Below are positions 36,024 through 46,335 of a DNA stretch of 64,000 bases, piece by piece. Location of the stretch: positions 3,247,501 through 3,311,500 of the forward strand of contig CM035230.1 of assembly GCA_020226215.1 (NCBI GenBank), given 5' to 3'. This DNA is from Sindora glabra. Lineage: Eukaryota > Streptophyta > Magnoliopsida > Fabales > Fabaceae. The notes below the pieces were generated by a model that made no database searches, was not told the DNA's origin, and saw nothing but the letters and a program-made list of their open reading frames with translations. The position numbers and the translations under genes were made by a program. Position 1 is the stretch's first letter. The number at the start of each line of letters is the position of its first letter.

Positions 36024-36129
36024 TATGTTCAAATAGATGATAATAATCTTCCACATCTTTTCATACCTTTCCTCCTTATTTGTAGCTATTAGCTTTTTGG
36101 TTCCATCCATTGCTTTATATATGCATGGC
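36024..36129 (-). pseudogene. hAT transposase middle fragment
   Basis: The minus strand reads AMDGTKKLIATNKEERYEKM then WKIIIIYLNIR, the segment before the final catalytic block in DUF659-type hAT transposases. It is bounded on the left by LTR-C1 and on the right by LTR-C2, whose TSD copy is 36125-36129. Confidence 0.82.
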
Positions 36130-37768
36130 TGATGAAAAAAATATTTACTATTTTATTTTTTCATATTTTATGTCTCTTAAGTGTTATATTTACTTAATTT
36201 CACTTATTAGGCCTTATTTTATAATTTGTGATCAATTTTACAATAAATTTATTCGATAAATGCTGTATTTTGATATTATTTCTATTTTTTAGTCATATCT
36301 TAGGCTATAGATGTCATATTGAGGACAACTTTATATTGATGGAAAGCTAAAAGAGAGAACAACAACTTTTATATTTTGGTCAAAGTCCAATTTAGACTTC
36401 TTCAAGCCTTTATTTGGCTGAGAAGTTGAGGTTTTGTCTTTGTCCTAACTGAACCCATTTTTGTATTTGGGACATATCTGGGGCTATAGTGGTTTGATTA
36501 ACCTAAAACTAGTGCCCAAATTCTCAGAAGACACAGCCTACAAGTTTGATGTTTATGACTTTTCCAAATTACATTAATTTCATGCTCAAAATTTGGTTGG
36601 AAGTTAGACCTGCAAGAATTCATTGATTTACTGTTGGATTTAATTGACTTGTAATAGATAGGTTTGGGCTTCTAAAAATTAGAAAGGCCTTATTATTGTA
36701 ATACTAAGAGTCATCTAATCCTAGTCTAATAGAGTTTTAGGCTAATTAGGTTATATATATAGGCAAGAGAGCTGAAGAGAAGAAGACATTCAAAATATAC
36801 ACAGACTCAGCAACTTAGGTTTTTTTTCTTTTCTTGTTTTCAAGCCATGGAAGGCTAAAGACTCTTGGTTGATTCAAGGATTGTGAAGCTCTTATCTTCA
36901 AGGATTATGAGATTTTGATTAGTAATGTTGATTTCTTCCTATTGATTTTCCTCTTTCTCCAATTATTTATGCTAAATTATTGATATTACTTGTGTTAAGT
37001 GTTGATTTGGTATAATTAGTACTCAATCTTGTGATTTCTATTCTTTTGCTATTCAAATGTGAAATTATTGTTAGTTAATCATGGTTTTATATGTTGGAGC
37101 AAAGGGTTAGGGGTTTAGTTTAGTGGTATCTGATTAATTTCCTAAATCAATTGAATATTATCTATAAGTTAATTTCAATCTAGTTTCAGGATTATGATGG
37201 TTGCTTAATTCATCTTCTAATCTTAATTGACCAAACTCTAGGTGGTTGTCTAGCATAGGATTGGTGGATTATTGTAGGGGTTCTGGGTAATCCAAGGTTG
37301 AAAAATCAATTGGAACAATAAAATATTTTGTGATCTAGGATTAATCCACATTAAGAGCTATAATCCTTGAATCGACTGCATTTCGTATATTGAATACTTT
37401 CTATTTACTTACTATTTAGCTTTTATTTTGTGCTTGTTTGTTTCATTGTTATCATTTTAATTTTGTACAACCAACCCCCCCCCAATTTTAATTCTATTCT
37501 GCATATAGCATATTATTGCATTTAGGATTCTAATATAGCATTCTGCACAACATTATGTTTTATTGCATTTTCATATTGTTTGCATTAGTTTCTCCCATTT
37601 TTATTACATCAATAACTCAACTATTATGTATATATTATTAAGAAATTATTTTAAAAAAATAAAATTAAAGGATCATTAAATGTACGACTTGGTTGTGCCA
37701 CTATTTGCATTATTATTGTAGCAACTAGTATTTTTAACTAATTTTGATGCGTTGCGACGTGTATATCA
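36130..37768 (+). repeat. LTR-C2 (1639 bp solo LTR)
   Basis: Starts TGATGAAAAAAATATTTAC and ends GTGTATATCA. The pentamer ATGGC lies on both sides (36125-36129, 37769-37773), a perfect TSD. TATATATATAGG near 36752-36763 is a likely TATA box in this orientation. The first 620 bp form an inverted repeat with 35402-36023 across a 106-bp spacer. No internal retroelement sequence adjoins it. Confidence 0.9.
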
Positions 37769-37928
37769 ATGGCATAGTTAGTTGAGTCACCATCTACAAG
37801 TCTCAAGACACTAACAAGTGGAATTACACACTTCAAGCAATATTGGATAGAATTCCAAAACCTGTTATGTCTCAAAATAATCTTCATAATATTTTTACCT
37901 TCTTATCTAGTTACATACGAACTAGTAG
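37769..37928 (-). pseudogene. hAT transposase fragment between LTR-C2 and LTR-D1
   Basis: The minus strand reads NIMKIILRHNRFWNSIQYC then PLVSVLRLVDGDS, the conserved 'FWxSxxYxLKxxxPLVxVLRLVD' block of plant hAT transposases. It connects directly to the ASRTQAT coding sequence on the other side of LTR-D1, and onward over LTR-C2 with a one-base frame change. Confidence 0.87.
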
Positions 37929-39115
37929 TGTAATGTCCCGAATTTTTAATTCTATCATTTGAATTTCTAAATTCTGAGGCTGTAGAAACGAAGAGTATGA
38001 TTGAATTAGCTTGGTGGGTGAATATTAAGTTGAAAGGAATTAAATGTAAAGGTAATCGAAATTATGAAGGAAAAAGGATAGTAGGGAAAAGAATTTATTT
38101 TCATAAGCAGTATAAATGATCAGAGGAGGTTAGAAAACCCTAAAAAGGGAAGTTGTCTAAGTCTGACAGTGTAAGAAATTTTAAACAGACAGAGACCCTA
38201 TGGACCAAATTGTAAAAGTACAAAATCGGGTGTGGTTAAAATGGAGATAATCAAGATTTTGGGGTGTAATAGGTGATTTTATTTAGTGTGGCCAATAGAC
38301 ACATGACAAGTGTCCTTATTAGAAGAAAATGGACAAGTGTCCTTATTTGAAGAAATGGCAAGAATAGCCTTACTATTGGTGAAAAAGGACTAAATTACCC
38401 TTGGAATTGTCAAAAATGGCAAGAATACCCTTGAAGCTTCATGAAAAGTCTTCTTCCTTCTCCTTTCTTCTCAAAAGCTGTGGAAGACTCCATTAAAGCA
38501 CCAAAAACGTGCAGGAGAGAGAGAGAGGAAGAGAGAGAAAGTTTCTGTTGAGTTTTTCACCCAAAAATAGTGAGATTTAGGCTTAGGGGTAGAAGGGAAA
38601 GTTGCTCTTCTCATCAAGCTCTATCCATTGGTGTGTTTAGATTGAAGAAAAGCTCAAGTTTGATTAAGTTTGGTGAGCTCTAAGTAGGGATTCTCAAGTT
38701 GCAATAAGAGGTAAAAATGTTCTCCTCTAAGAGCTCTTTAATGTACTTTTTTTAGTTTCTTGAAAATCTTGATGTTGGGGTGGTCAAAGGTGGTTGACCA
38801 TGGAGTTTTGGATGATTTGAACATGTTTAATGGTGTTTTAGATGTTGTTATGTTGATCTATGGCTTTGGTTTGGTGTAAAAATAGCAAGAAACCATGATG
38901 TACACAGTCTAGGATTTTAGAGGCATAATGGTGCATGTGTGGATTTGGCATGATTTGTTTGGAATTTGGTTAAATTGATAAAATTAGGATGATTCTTATG
39001 AGTTATGAAGCTTAAGGAAGATGAAATTTTGAGTTATGAAAGTGTGTATGAAACTTCCCTTTTGAGAAGTCAAGGGGAGAAGGAGGTTTAGCCATGTAAA
39101 TTGTGTTTTTGGAAG

Positions 39116-39323
39116 ATCAGTAATGTACACGGGGTAGAACACGGCCCATGTTGTACCCCATGTTCTGAACACGGGGTAGAACACGGCCCATGTTCACCCC
39201 CGTGTTCTTCAACGAAGGCAGATCAGTAATGTACATGGGGTAGAACACGGCTCATGTTGTACCCCATGTTCTAAACACGGGGTAGAACACGGCCCATGTT
39301 CACCCTCGTGTTCTTTGTCAAGT
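39116..39323. repeat. Tandem repeat of about 105 bp in LTR-D1, with inner dyads
   Basis: Two units start GATCAGTAATGTACA. Each holds two copies of ACGGGGTAGAACACGGCCCA separated by TGTTGTACCCCATGTTCT, whose complement overlaps the same words, so each unit can fold. The same organisation is at 57160-57360 in LTR-D2, so the duplication predates transposition of these copies. Confidence 0.9.
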
Positions 39324-39711
39324 GAACATTTTGGCTTTAATTCTTCATGGTTTGCACGGTTTTGTCTCCGGATCCTTTTCTAATGCTCTTATGTGTTATT
39401 CCAAAGCCTGAAATTAAGGTATAGAGCATCTAAGTATGCATTTATTTAAGTGGAGGAAGTAAAGAATACATGAGGTTTAAGGAAAGTGATGATGTTCTAA
39501 TAAGAACTATGATGTGTATTTGTATAGACTAAGGAGTGACAACTTGAAAAGGCAAGAGGAAGTGTAAAGAAGTTGTTAAGTGAGGGTAAAGGAAACATCA
39601 CCATTGGAAGCTTGTAAAAGGTAGCTAGCTTTATCCTTAAGCTGTTTTCTATTTACATGATTTTCTGTATTTTATGCCATTGTATGGAATGTGTATGAAA
39701 TTGTTGTGCAC

Positions 39712-39960
39712 GCATTCCGGGAAGACAGTAGAATACTGTGTTTGGCCTATGGCTCGAGATCCCCGAAATGATAATGCAATTGTTGTGGCACAACCCGGGA
39801 AGACAGTAGAATACTGTGTTTGGCCTATGGCTCGAGATCCTCGGGGATAATAGTGCAACTGTTGTGTGTGGTACTTATGGCCAGAAACCTCGGGAAGACA
39901 GTGTGATACTATGTTAGGCCTTTGGCTCGAGTACCCCGGGAAGACAGTGAATTGTTGTGT
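39712..39960. repeat. GGGAAGACAGT repeat block in LTR-D1
   Basis: At least four units of roughly 60-75 bp, with the order CCGGGAAGACAGT, TACTGTGTT, TGGCCTATGGCTCGAG. GACAGTA...TACTGT in each unit is a small dyad. The corresponding block in LTR-D2 is 57765-57950 with a different unit count. Confidence 0.85.
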
Positions 39961-40479
39961 GAGGCCTAGGTACGATTATCTGTGATGGCCATCTAGATAT
40001 TGATATAAGTCCTTGAATGGGCTTGATGATTGCTGTGTGCAGTGCATATTTCTTACAATGGTATGATATTGAATATGATGGCAAATGAGTAATTGATTTC
40101 GAAACGTGTGTTTTATTTGCTTAAGGATCTAGAATGACTTGATATGTTTTCGTGGTAATAGCTAGCTACTGGGAAACTTTGTTTCTCATGTTTTTGTATT
40201 GTTACTAACCATTCCAGGTGATGCTTCCAAAGGCTCTCAAGATAGAGGAGAATGATGTTTTGAAACTGTATTAGAATGTTTATATAGTTGGTGATGTAAT
40301 ATGTGATGGATGTATATTTTTGTAAATTGAACTTTTGTATAATTACATGACCCTCGCCTATGTTGTATGAGATTCAGAAATTTGTGGTATTGTGAGTTAG
40401 CCTAAAGTAGAAGGCAAATTAGTATGCAATAATTATCTATTAAATAAGGATTAAGGTGTTGATAAGTAAGGGAGTTACA

Positions 40480-41626
40480 AGTAGCCTGTGTTCTTGATGC
40501 AAACATATATGTGAGATCACATTTTCTATCCATAATACACTTTAAAGTAAGATAGGCGGTTGCAAAACTTGTAATTGCTAGCCTAGCCAACTTTTTACCT
40601 TTAGAATGCTTTCTATAGAAACTAAGCACCCAAGCATGCTTATAAATAAAAATTATGATTTGCTTGGCCTTAGAAATTGTATTATGGGAAACTAGAAGCT
40701 TGTTAATATCTTCAAGAATTAAATCAATGCAATGAGCCACATATAGGGACCAAAACAATTTTGTTCTTTTCTCTTCTGATTTCTAACCAGTGGCTATAAG
40801 AGTCGATGCACCATCTGTCACCACATGCACTAGATTTTCTTCTCCAACCTCTTCCACAATACCATTTAATAACTTAAACATTTTTATGGCATATTTTAGG
40901 AAAATGGTTCCACTTAGACTATTGATAAGAAAGTTGGTAAGTGAGCTCCCTTTTCTATTGGTTCATTGATTACACATCAAAGTATAGCCTTTTTTTTCCA
41001 TTCAATTTTGTATTTTTCTATAATTGCTTCAATATTAGTAACTTCCTTTTTAAATTGATACTCCCTTACCTAATGATAAGTAAGGGGTTCAAGCCTTTAC
41101 TATAATCGACAATGAATTTCAACATCTTCTTGAATGATGGACTTCTTACCAAAATAAATGGCAATGCATTACCATATATGCATCTACAAATATGGAAATC
41201 ACCGACTCCCTATCTTTTAACATTTTATTCATTATCTTTTGTTCAGGATTAGAAGAAGACTCTCATTTTCCTTTGACTACAAATAAATCCATTTCCTTTT
41301 TTTTTGCAACATCACTATTTTGTGTGCCTACTATTACATCTTTAAAGATTTCATCACCTTCAATGTTTTCTTTTTTTTTCAATTAAGTTTTTTTCCCAAA
41401 TGTTTTAAAACTTTAATAAAGATTTTTTCACATTATCCAAAACACTTACACATGGAGGAGCATTTTTGTTTGAACCTATAAGATGATGCTTAATTCTAAA
41501 TACTTTTTCCCAATATTCATTCTTATAATATTTACATTTTTTTTGCATTCTACTTGCCTTTTCCACTTTCATACAATGGTCCTATATGACATCATTTTTC
41601 ACATTCTTTTTAGAATTTTTTTTCAT
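40480..41626 (-). pseudogene. hAT transposase N-terminal part, BED finger to catalytic core
   Basis: From ATG at 41626 the minus strand reads MKKNSKKNVKNDVI, a stop, then DHCMKVEKAS, CKYYKNEYW and RIKHHLIGSNK: a BED zinc finger whose second Cys is Tyr. Further on come LVHVVTDGASTLIATG, then the open stretch 40758-40485: FWSLYVAHCIDLILEDINKL, SKAKQIIIFIYKHAWVL and KKLARLAITSFATAYLTL, the conserved hAT core. Scattered stops and frameshifts show it is dead. Antisense open frames in this interval are chance. Confidence 0.88.
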
Positions 41627-42311
41627 ATTTTTTCAAATTTCAAAACCTAACTAAACAAAAGTGCCATTTTCTACTCCAATAAAAGCTATATATATTTTTA
41701 AACATAAAAAGATTGAATTTTTACCTTTAAAGAAATTCCACTTCAAAAATAAAGATGTATCTTTTACAAGCTTCTTTATCTTTTCTTCAAAAGATGATTA
41801 GTTAGGACCATAATATTAAAATAATGGAGATTAGGGTTTCAAGAAGGTGATGGGCCTTCAAGGTGAAAAAAGTTTTTAGAATATTGATGATGATAAAAAT
41901 GAATTAAGTTGATGCTTTAAAGTGTTTTGAAGTATTTTTTTCAAAAATTAAAAATAAAGGATTCTAGGTTATTTTCTAAATTGAGTGATGCATAAAAGCC
42001 AAGTCTATAGATGAATCTCACTTTAAAATATATTTTTTTTACTATTCTTCAATGATTCAAAGATTTGAGTCTCATAATATAGATGTAGTTTTGATTTAGC
42101 TAGCAATTTGAATTGATTTCCTTCCAAATCAAATTAAATTGTGGACCATATGATTTTGACTACTGTGGGTATTATAGGTGATTCAAGGGAAATTAATAAA
42201 GTTTTGGTCCTCTTGTTTCTCATAGCTAATGGCAAACTCTAGCAAAAAGAAAGAAATCTAAATTTAATCACATTATAAATAAAAATAAAATAATAAAGAA
42301 GAGAAAATAAG
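41627..42311. other. Upstream flank of the hAT relic, no gene
   Basis: AT-rich, no recognisable coding sequence. It probably holds the hAT 5' region and terminal repeat (candidate words CAATTTGAATTGATTTCC and CAAATCAAATTAAATTGTG near 42110-42160). It ends at the TGTAATATCC start of the Gypsy 5' LTR. Confidence 0.5.
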
Positions 42312-45300
42312 TGTAATATCCCTAGGATACTTATCTCAAGAACTACTTCTGAAGTATCAAAGTAAATTAATATTTTTTAGTTAAGCGTGCTCAGCTTAGG
42401 AAAATTTTAGAGATGGGTAACCTATTTAGCAGTTTTCCAAAATCTTTGAAACATTGATAGAGATAAAACTTGAGTTAAAATATTGTTAGAAATGTGCTTA
42501 AAAGATTAGAAAAAATTTGATAGAGCCAAACTCGATTTTAAAGGTTCGGATAAGTCGAAATTCGGTAAAATAAGATGAAATTATAATAATTTAATTTGAT
42601 TTCTTAAAATTATTTTTGAACTAATTAAAATCCATTTATTAAGGCCCAAATATTTTTCTAATAAGCACAAATTGAACCCAAGGACTAAATTGAAAATCAG
42701 CTAAAATTTTTTTGGGTAAAAGTAGAATTTTGAAAAGTTTTGGGGTCAAATTATAATTTTTTTAAAAATTGAATCTGGCCCATTCTTTTTCTATTAAATT
42801 TGCACGAAATTTGGGCTGAGAAGAGCCCAAAATTTCTGAATTTTCTGTTGCAAAATAGCAAAGAAAATTCCAAAAATAGTCCATGGATATTTTGGATTTA
42901 ATTGCAAAAAGGCCCATTTTCATGAATTATGTAGAAAACCCTAGAAAACTTGAGAAAACTCCATTGAGCTTTTCTCGTCCTCATTTTGCACGAAATTGCA
43001 GCTGCCATAGGAGACATTTTCAGGCTTTCAACACAATCAAACACACAAACAAGCTAAATCAAACACAAAATTTCAAGTTTTTCCACTTGCTTGTTTGAAT
43101 ACCTAAGGAGAAATCATCAAAACTTGGAGCTTTCATCATCTTCTTCTTCAAATCAGAAACTCTTTCATTTAGGCAGCAACTTAAAGCTTTGAAATATAAA
43201 AGTTCAGAGGTGAGTAGCAGCTCACTTGATTTTCCATTGAATTTTGATTACAAATTTACCAATATTGCTTTCTAGAATTGTGATTTCATAAAGCTAGGTT
43301 TGTGGCCATGCAATGAAGGCATGTTGCTGAAAACTAGTGTTCTTAAGTTGTATTTGAAGATATTAGAACAATATTAGCATGAATGAATGATTAGATTACC
43401 ATTTGTTAAGCCTTAAGTGTAGATGGATTAGAAAGAGCTTAGAAATTGTTCTGCTGATTTTGTTTCTGGAATTCCTGAAAATCCAGAACTAAACCACGAA
43501 ATTGAGGGACATGCTTGGACATCTTAAAAATTCAGAAACACCCATTTCCTAGCCTCTTATGATGTTAGGATACACATAGAATTTATTGGGAATTTTTAAA
43601 AATTTTTAGAAACGTAAACAAGGGATTTTTCTGCACAAAGGTGCAGCTCACCTAGAAATAGAACGTGAATAATTTCACTTCTGTTCTTGAATTAATTGGG
43701 GTCTTAAATAATGAGTAAAAATTATACAAAAAATCATGGATACCATTACATTTGTTGGTTAAAACATAGTCAATTTTCGTGACATTTGAAGCTCATTTTC
43801 TTGGTGAATAAATTCATACAATTTCAGAACTCCATTGCTACCAGAGATTGAAACTGTTTTGGAAAAGCATGATCACGAATTTTCTGGACAGATTCTCTCG
43901 ATTAATTGTGAAACATAAGGATTAATATTTATCAAGTAACATGTTGAGAATATCATATAATTATTTTAGAAATTTTGGAAGTGTTTTAGAAGTCATAAAA
44001 GGTCTCTTATTGTAAGATACCCTCTGCTGCCCTGTTCTGGAATCTGAACGTGAACAATATTGTTGAATGAATATTTGTGAAATACACTAAGTATTTGATG
44101 CTTAAAAATACATTGTGATGATATTAGAATATGATTGGAATAATGAGTTGAATTATTGTAATTATTTGAATGTTCTTTAAGGGTATAGAATATAGTGATA
44201 CATTAGATTGAGTTGTAGAATGTTAAATGTATTGAAATTGTAATACATTATAAGAATATGCCATGATTTACACTCTTTAATGTTAAATGTGAAATCTATA
44301 CTTGTTACATTGATCAAGAAAAATAAATTAGGATGCTAATGGCTAGTTGTTATTGACCATATCTTTATTCTATCAAATTACCATGATTTTGCCTTAATTG
44401 GCACGAAAAGTCTTTTATGGCTCATATGATATTTTAAATGTGATATGTGGAAGGAAGAATTTGGCCTAATGGTTTGTAGCATCCTTCTAAAGGAAGGAGA
44501 GGGGTGGCAAGAAGTGGAAGGAAAAGGTTGGAGGTGAGTGGGATAAGGTTAGCCCGAAGAAATAAGGAGGAAACCTGTATACCATATTAGCCATATTTAT
44601 TAATGTAATATTAATACATAATGCATAAAATAGATGTTAGTTATTAGATGCAAATAAAGCTAAGTATATGAAAATTTATCCAGTCTTCTTAATTTTGTAT
44701 TAAAGAGAATTGATCATGGAAAAATATGGGAATAAAGTTTGAGTAGCTACTCATTTTGTATTTTGTATACTCATTCCTTTTTGCTATTGTTTTGCTTTAT
44801 AGATAAAGAACAAGGAGCCCAAGCGGAGAACTGATACGCTACATAAAACTTTCTAATCTCCACACTTACCAGCACCCAAGGACCTTACCACTCATGACTT
44901 TGATATCAATTCTATTAATAGTTAGTCTAATTAATAACTATCATCTTATTTGTTTTCTTTTATTATATGTATAATTATGTTTTTTACTTTCTTTAACTTG
45001 TACAATTATTTTGTGACTTTGATGATAAATAGGTTAACTGCATAAGTCTAGGTAAATTCTCTATAAATGATGTATACATGATTATCTCATAAAGTACATG
45101 TTGGATGCATATCTTTAAGTATTACTTGCTTACTATTTTGATTATTTCATAAATTTACTAAAATGATGATTTGTGATACATGGTATATGGCCCCATGATT
45201 TTTCAAATGGAAAAAGGAGAGAGGAAAATAAGTTTTCAACATCCAAGGTATTTTATAATATGATATTTGAATTGCAAAAATGCTTTATATGCCTTATAGA

Positions 45301-46045
45301 TTTGAGTAATCTTCAATTTACCAAGAAAAGCTATTTCTCTTGAAAGATTTTGTAAAATGATATACAAAAGTATTTTTAGGAAGAAAAAGGATACTTACTT
45401 GATTTCAAAGAAAGAAATAAGATTTTTAAATTTCTAAAATGAATTATTTTATAAAATGAATAGGATCTTTTAGTTTTTTATTTTTTCTAACTTGGTCCTA
45501 TTCTATTCATTTCATAATTGGACTATTGTTTTTATTCCTTAAAAAGAATTATAAAAGTTCTTTATTAATTTTCCTTTGAAATGTCATTCTAATTTCTTAG
45601 GGAATTTTCAAAAATTGACATTCATAAATTTGTATAAATTTTTGAATGGAGTATTTTTACTAAAGGAAATGATCCTTAATATTTCTATTTGTTGAATATA
45701 AAATACTAAATTACTTTTTATTAAAATTAGTTCTCTAAAAATTTAATCTATTTATTAATGGACATTCTATTTATAAAATTATTAACTACTTTCTACTAAA
45801 AGAAGTATTTTAAAATTTTATTTGTCAATATTTCATAATGTCTATCTTTTGAATAGAGGTTTGGAAACTTGCATACATACATACATATATATAATGTAGT
45901 GAAATTTCCAAACTTGATTTTTTTGCATCTTGCATGTTTTCAAAAAATGGTAAGTTTTATAATATAGTTTTGTTTGGAAAAGCTTGTAGAGATGTCCAGT
46001 TAATATCTTATGTCAATCACAATGGCCCAAAAATAGGTTGTGATA
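42312..46045 (+). repeat. 5' LTR of Gypsy element A (3.7 kb)
   Basis: Starts TGTAATATCCCTAGG and ends AGGTTGTGATA (decayed TGTGACA). A primer-binding region follows directly. The length and TGTAATATCCC start suit Tekay/Del chromoviruses. Open frames inside (42883-43098, 46000-46218) are not genes. Its opening differs from that of the LTR downstream of the same internal region at 53830. Confidence 0.82.
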
Positions 46046-46048
46046 AAG

Positions 46049-46185
46049 TTTATTATCAGAGCATGATTTAGGAAAACTATGGAAATGGTTTGATACCATG
46101 GTTTGGTATCAGAGCATGGTCTGGGCAAATTATGGTAATGGGGGAATAATGATTGGTGCAAATTATAAGATAAAAAAGCATAGTC
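46049..46185 (+). promoter_or_regulatory. Repeated primer-binding region of Gypsy element A
   Basis: TTATTATCAGAGCATGATTT (46050-46069) and TTGGTATCAGAGCATGGTCT (46103-46122) begin two copies of a unit of about 52 bp, each continuing GGxxAAxTATGGxAATGG. A third, shorter copy (AAAGCATAGTCTGGAAAGG) is near 46175. The words match a TGGTATCAGAGC-type PBS used with initiator tRNA-Met. The copy further from the LTR is the better match. Confidence 0.75.
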
Positions 46186-46335
46186 TGGAAAGGCTATTAA
46201 AATTCCAACCGTAAGCAATTAAGAAGGATTAGTACAGTAATCAACAATGATTTTAGTAAATCCATATGGAGTATTAAGCATTTTTTTTTTTTGAAAAGTA
46301 GTTCTATTTTGGATTAAGTTATTTATAGAATTTGG

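Larger units (their letters stand above)
37929..40479 (+). repeat. LTR-D1 (2551 bp solo LTR)
   Basis: Starts TGTAATGTCCCGAATTTTT and ends AGGGAGTTACA. The pentamer AGTAG lies on both sides (37924-37928 and 40480-40484), a perfect TSD that splits hAT codons. The second family member, LTR-D2, is at 55975-58468. It contains two blocks of internal tandem repeats, described separately. No gag or pol adjoins it. Confidence 0.92.
14649..41626 (-). mobile_element. hAT transposon (BED/DUF659/dimerisation type) inflated by nested insertions
   Basis: Five collinear minus-strand pieces make one transposase: 41626-40480, 37928-37769, 36129-36024, 19219-18420 and 14880-14649. Between them sit LTR-D1, LTR-C2, LTR-C1 (with its own contents) and LTR-1. 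The frame resumes at the next codons after each insertion, so the order is certain. Removing insertions leaves about 2-3 kb of coding region plus introns. Outer ends are not secure: AT-rich subterminal stretches with related words near 14355-14410 (CAAATCGATTAATCAATTTT) and 42110-42160 may be the inverted termini. Confidence 0.85.

Noticed and set aside
39116..39970. Regular repeats as a CRISPR-like array
   Set aside because: Units are contiguous or variably spaced tandem repeats inside a plant LTR with a matching TSD, with no unique spacers of constant length and no cas genes.
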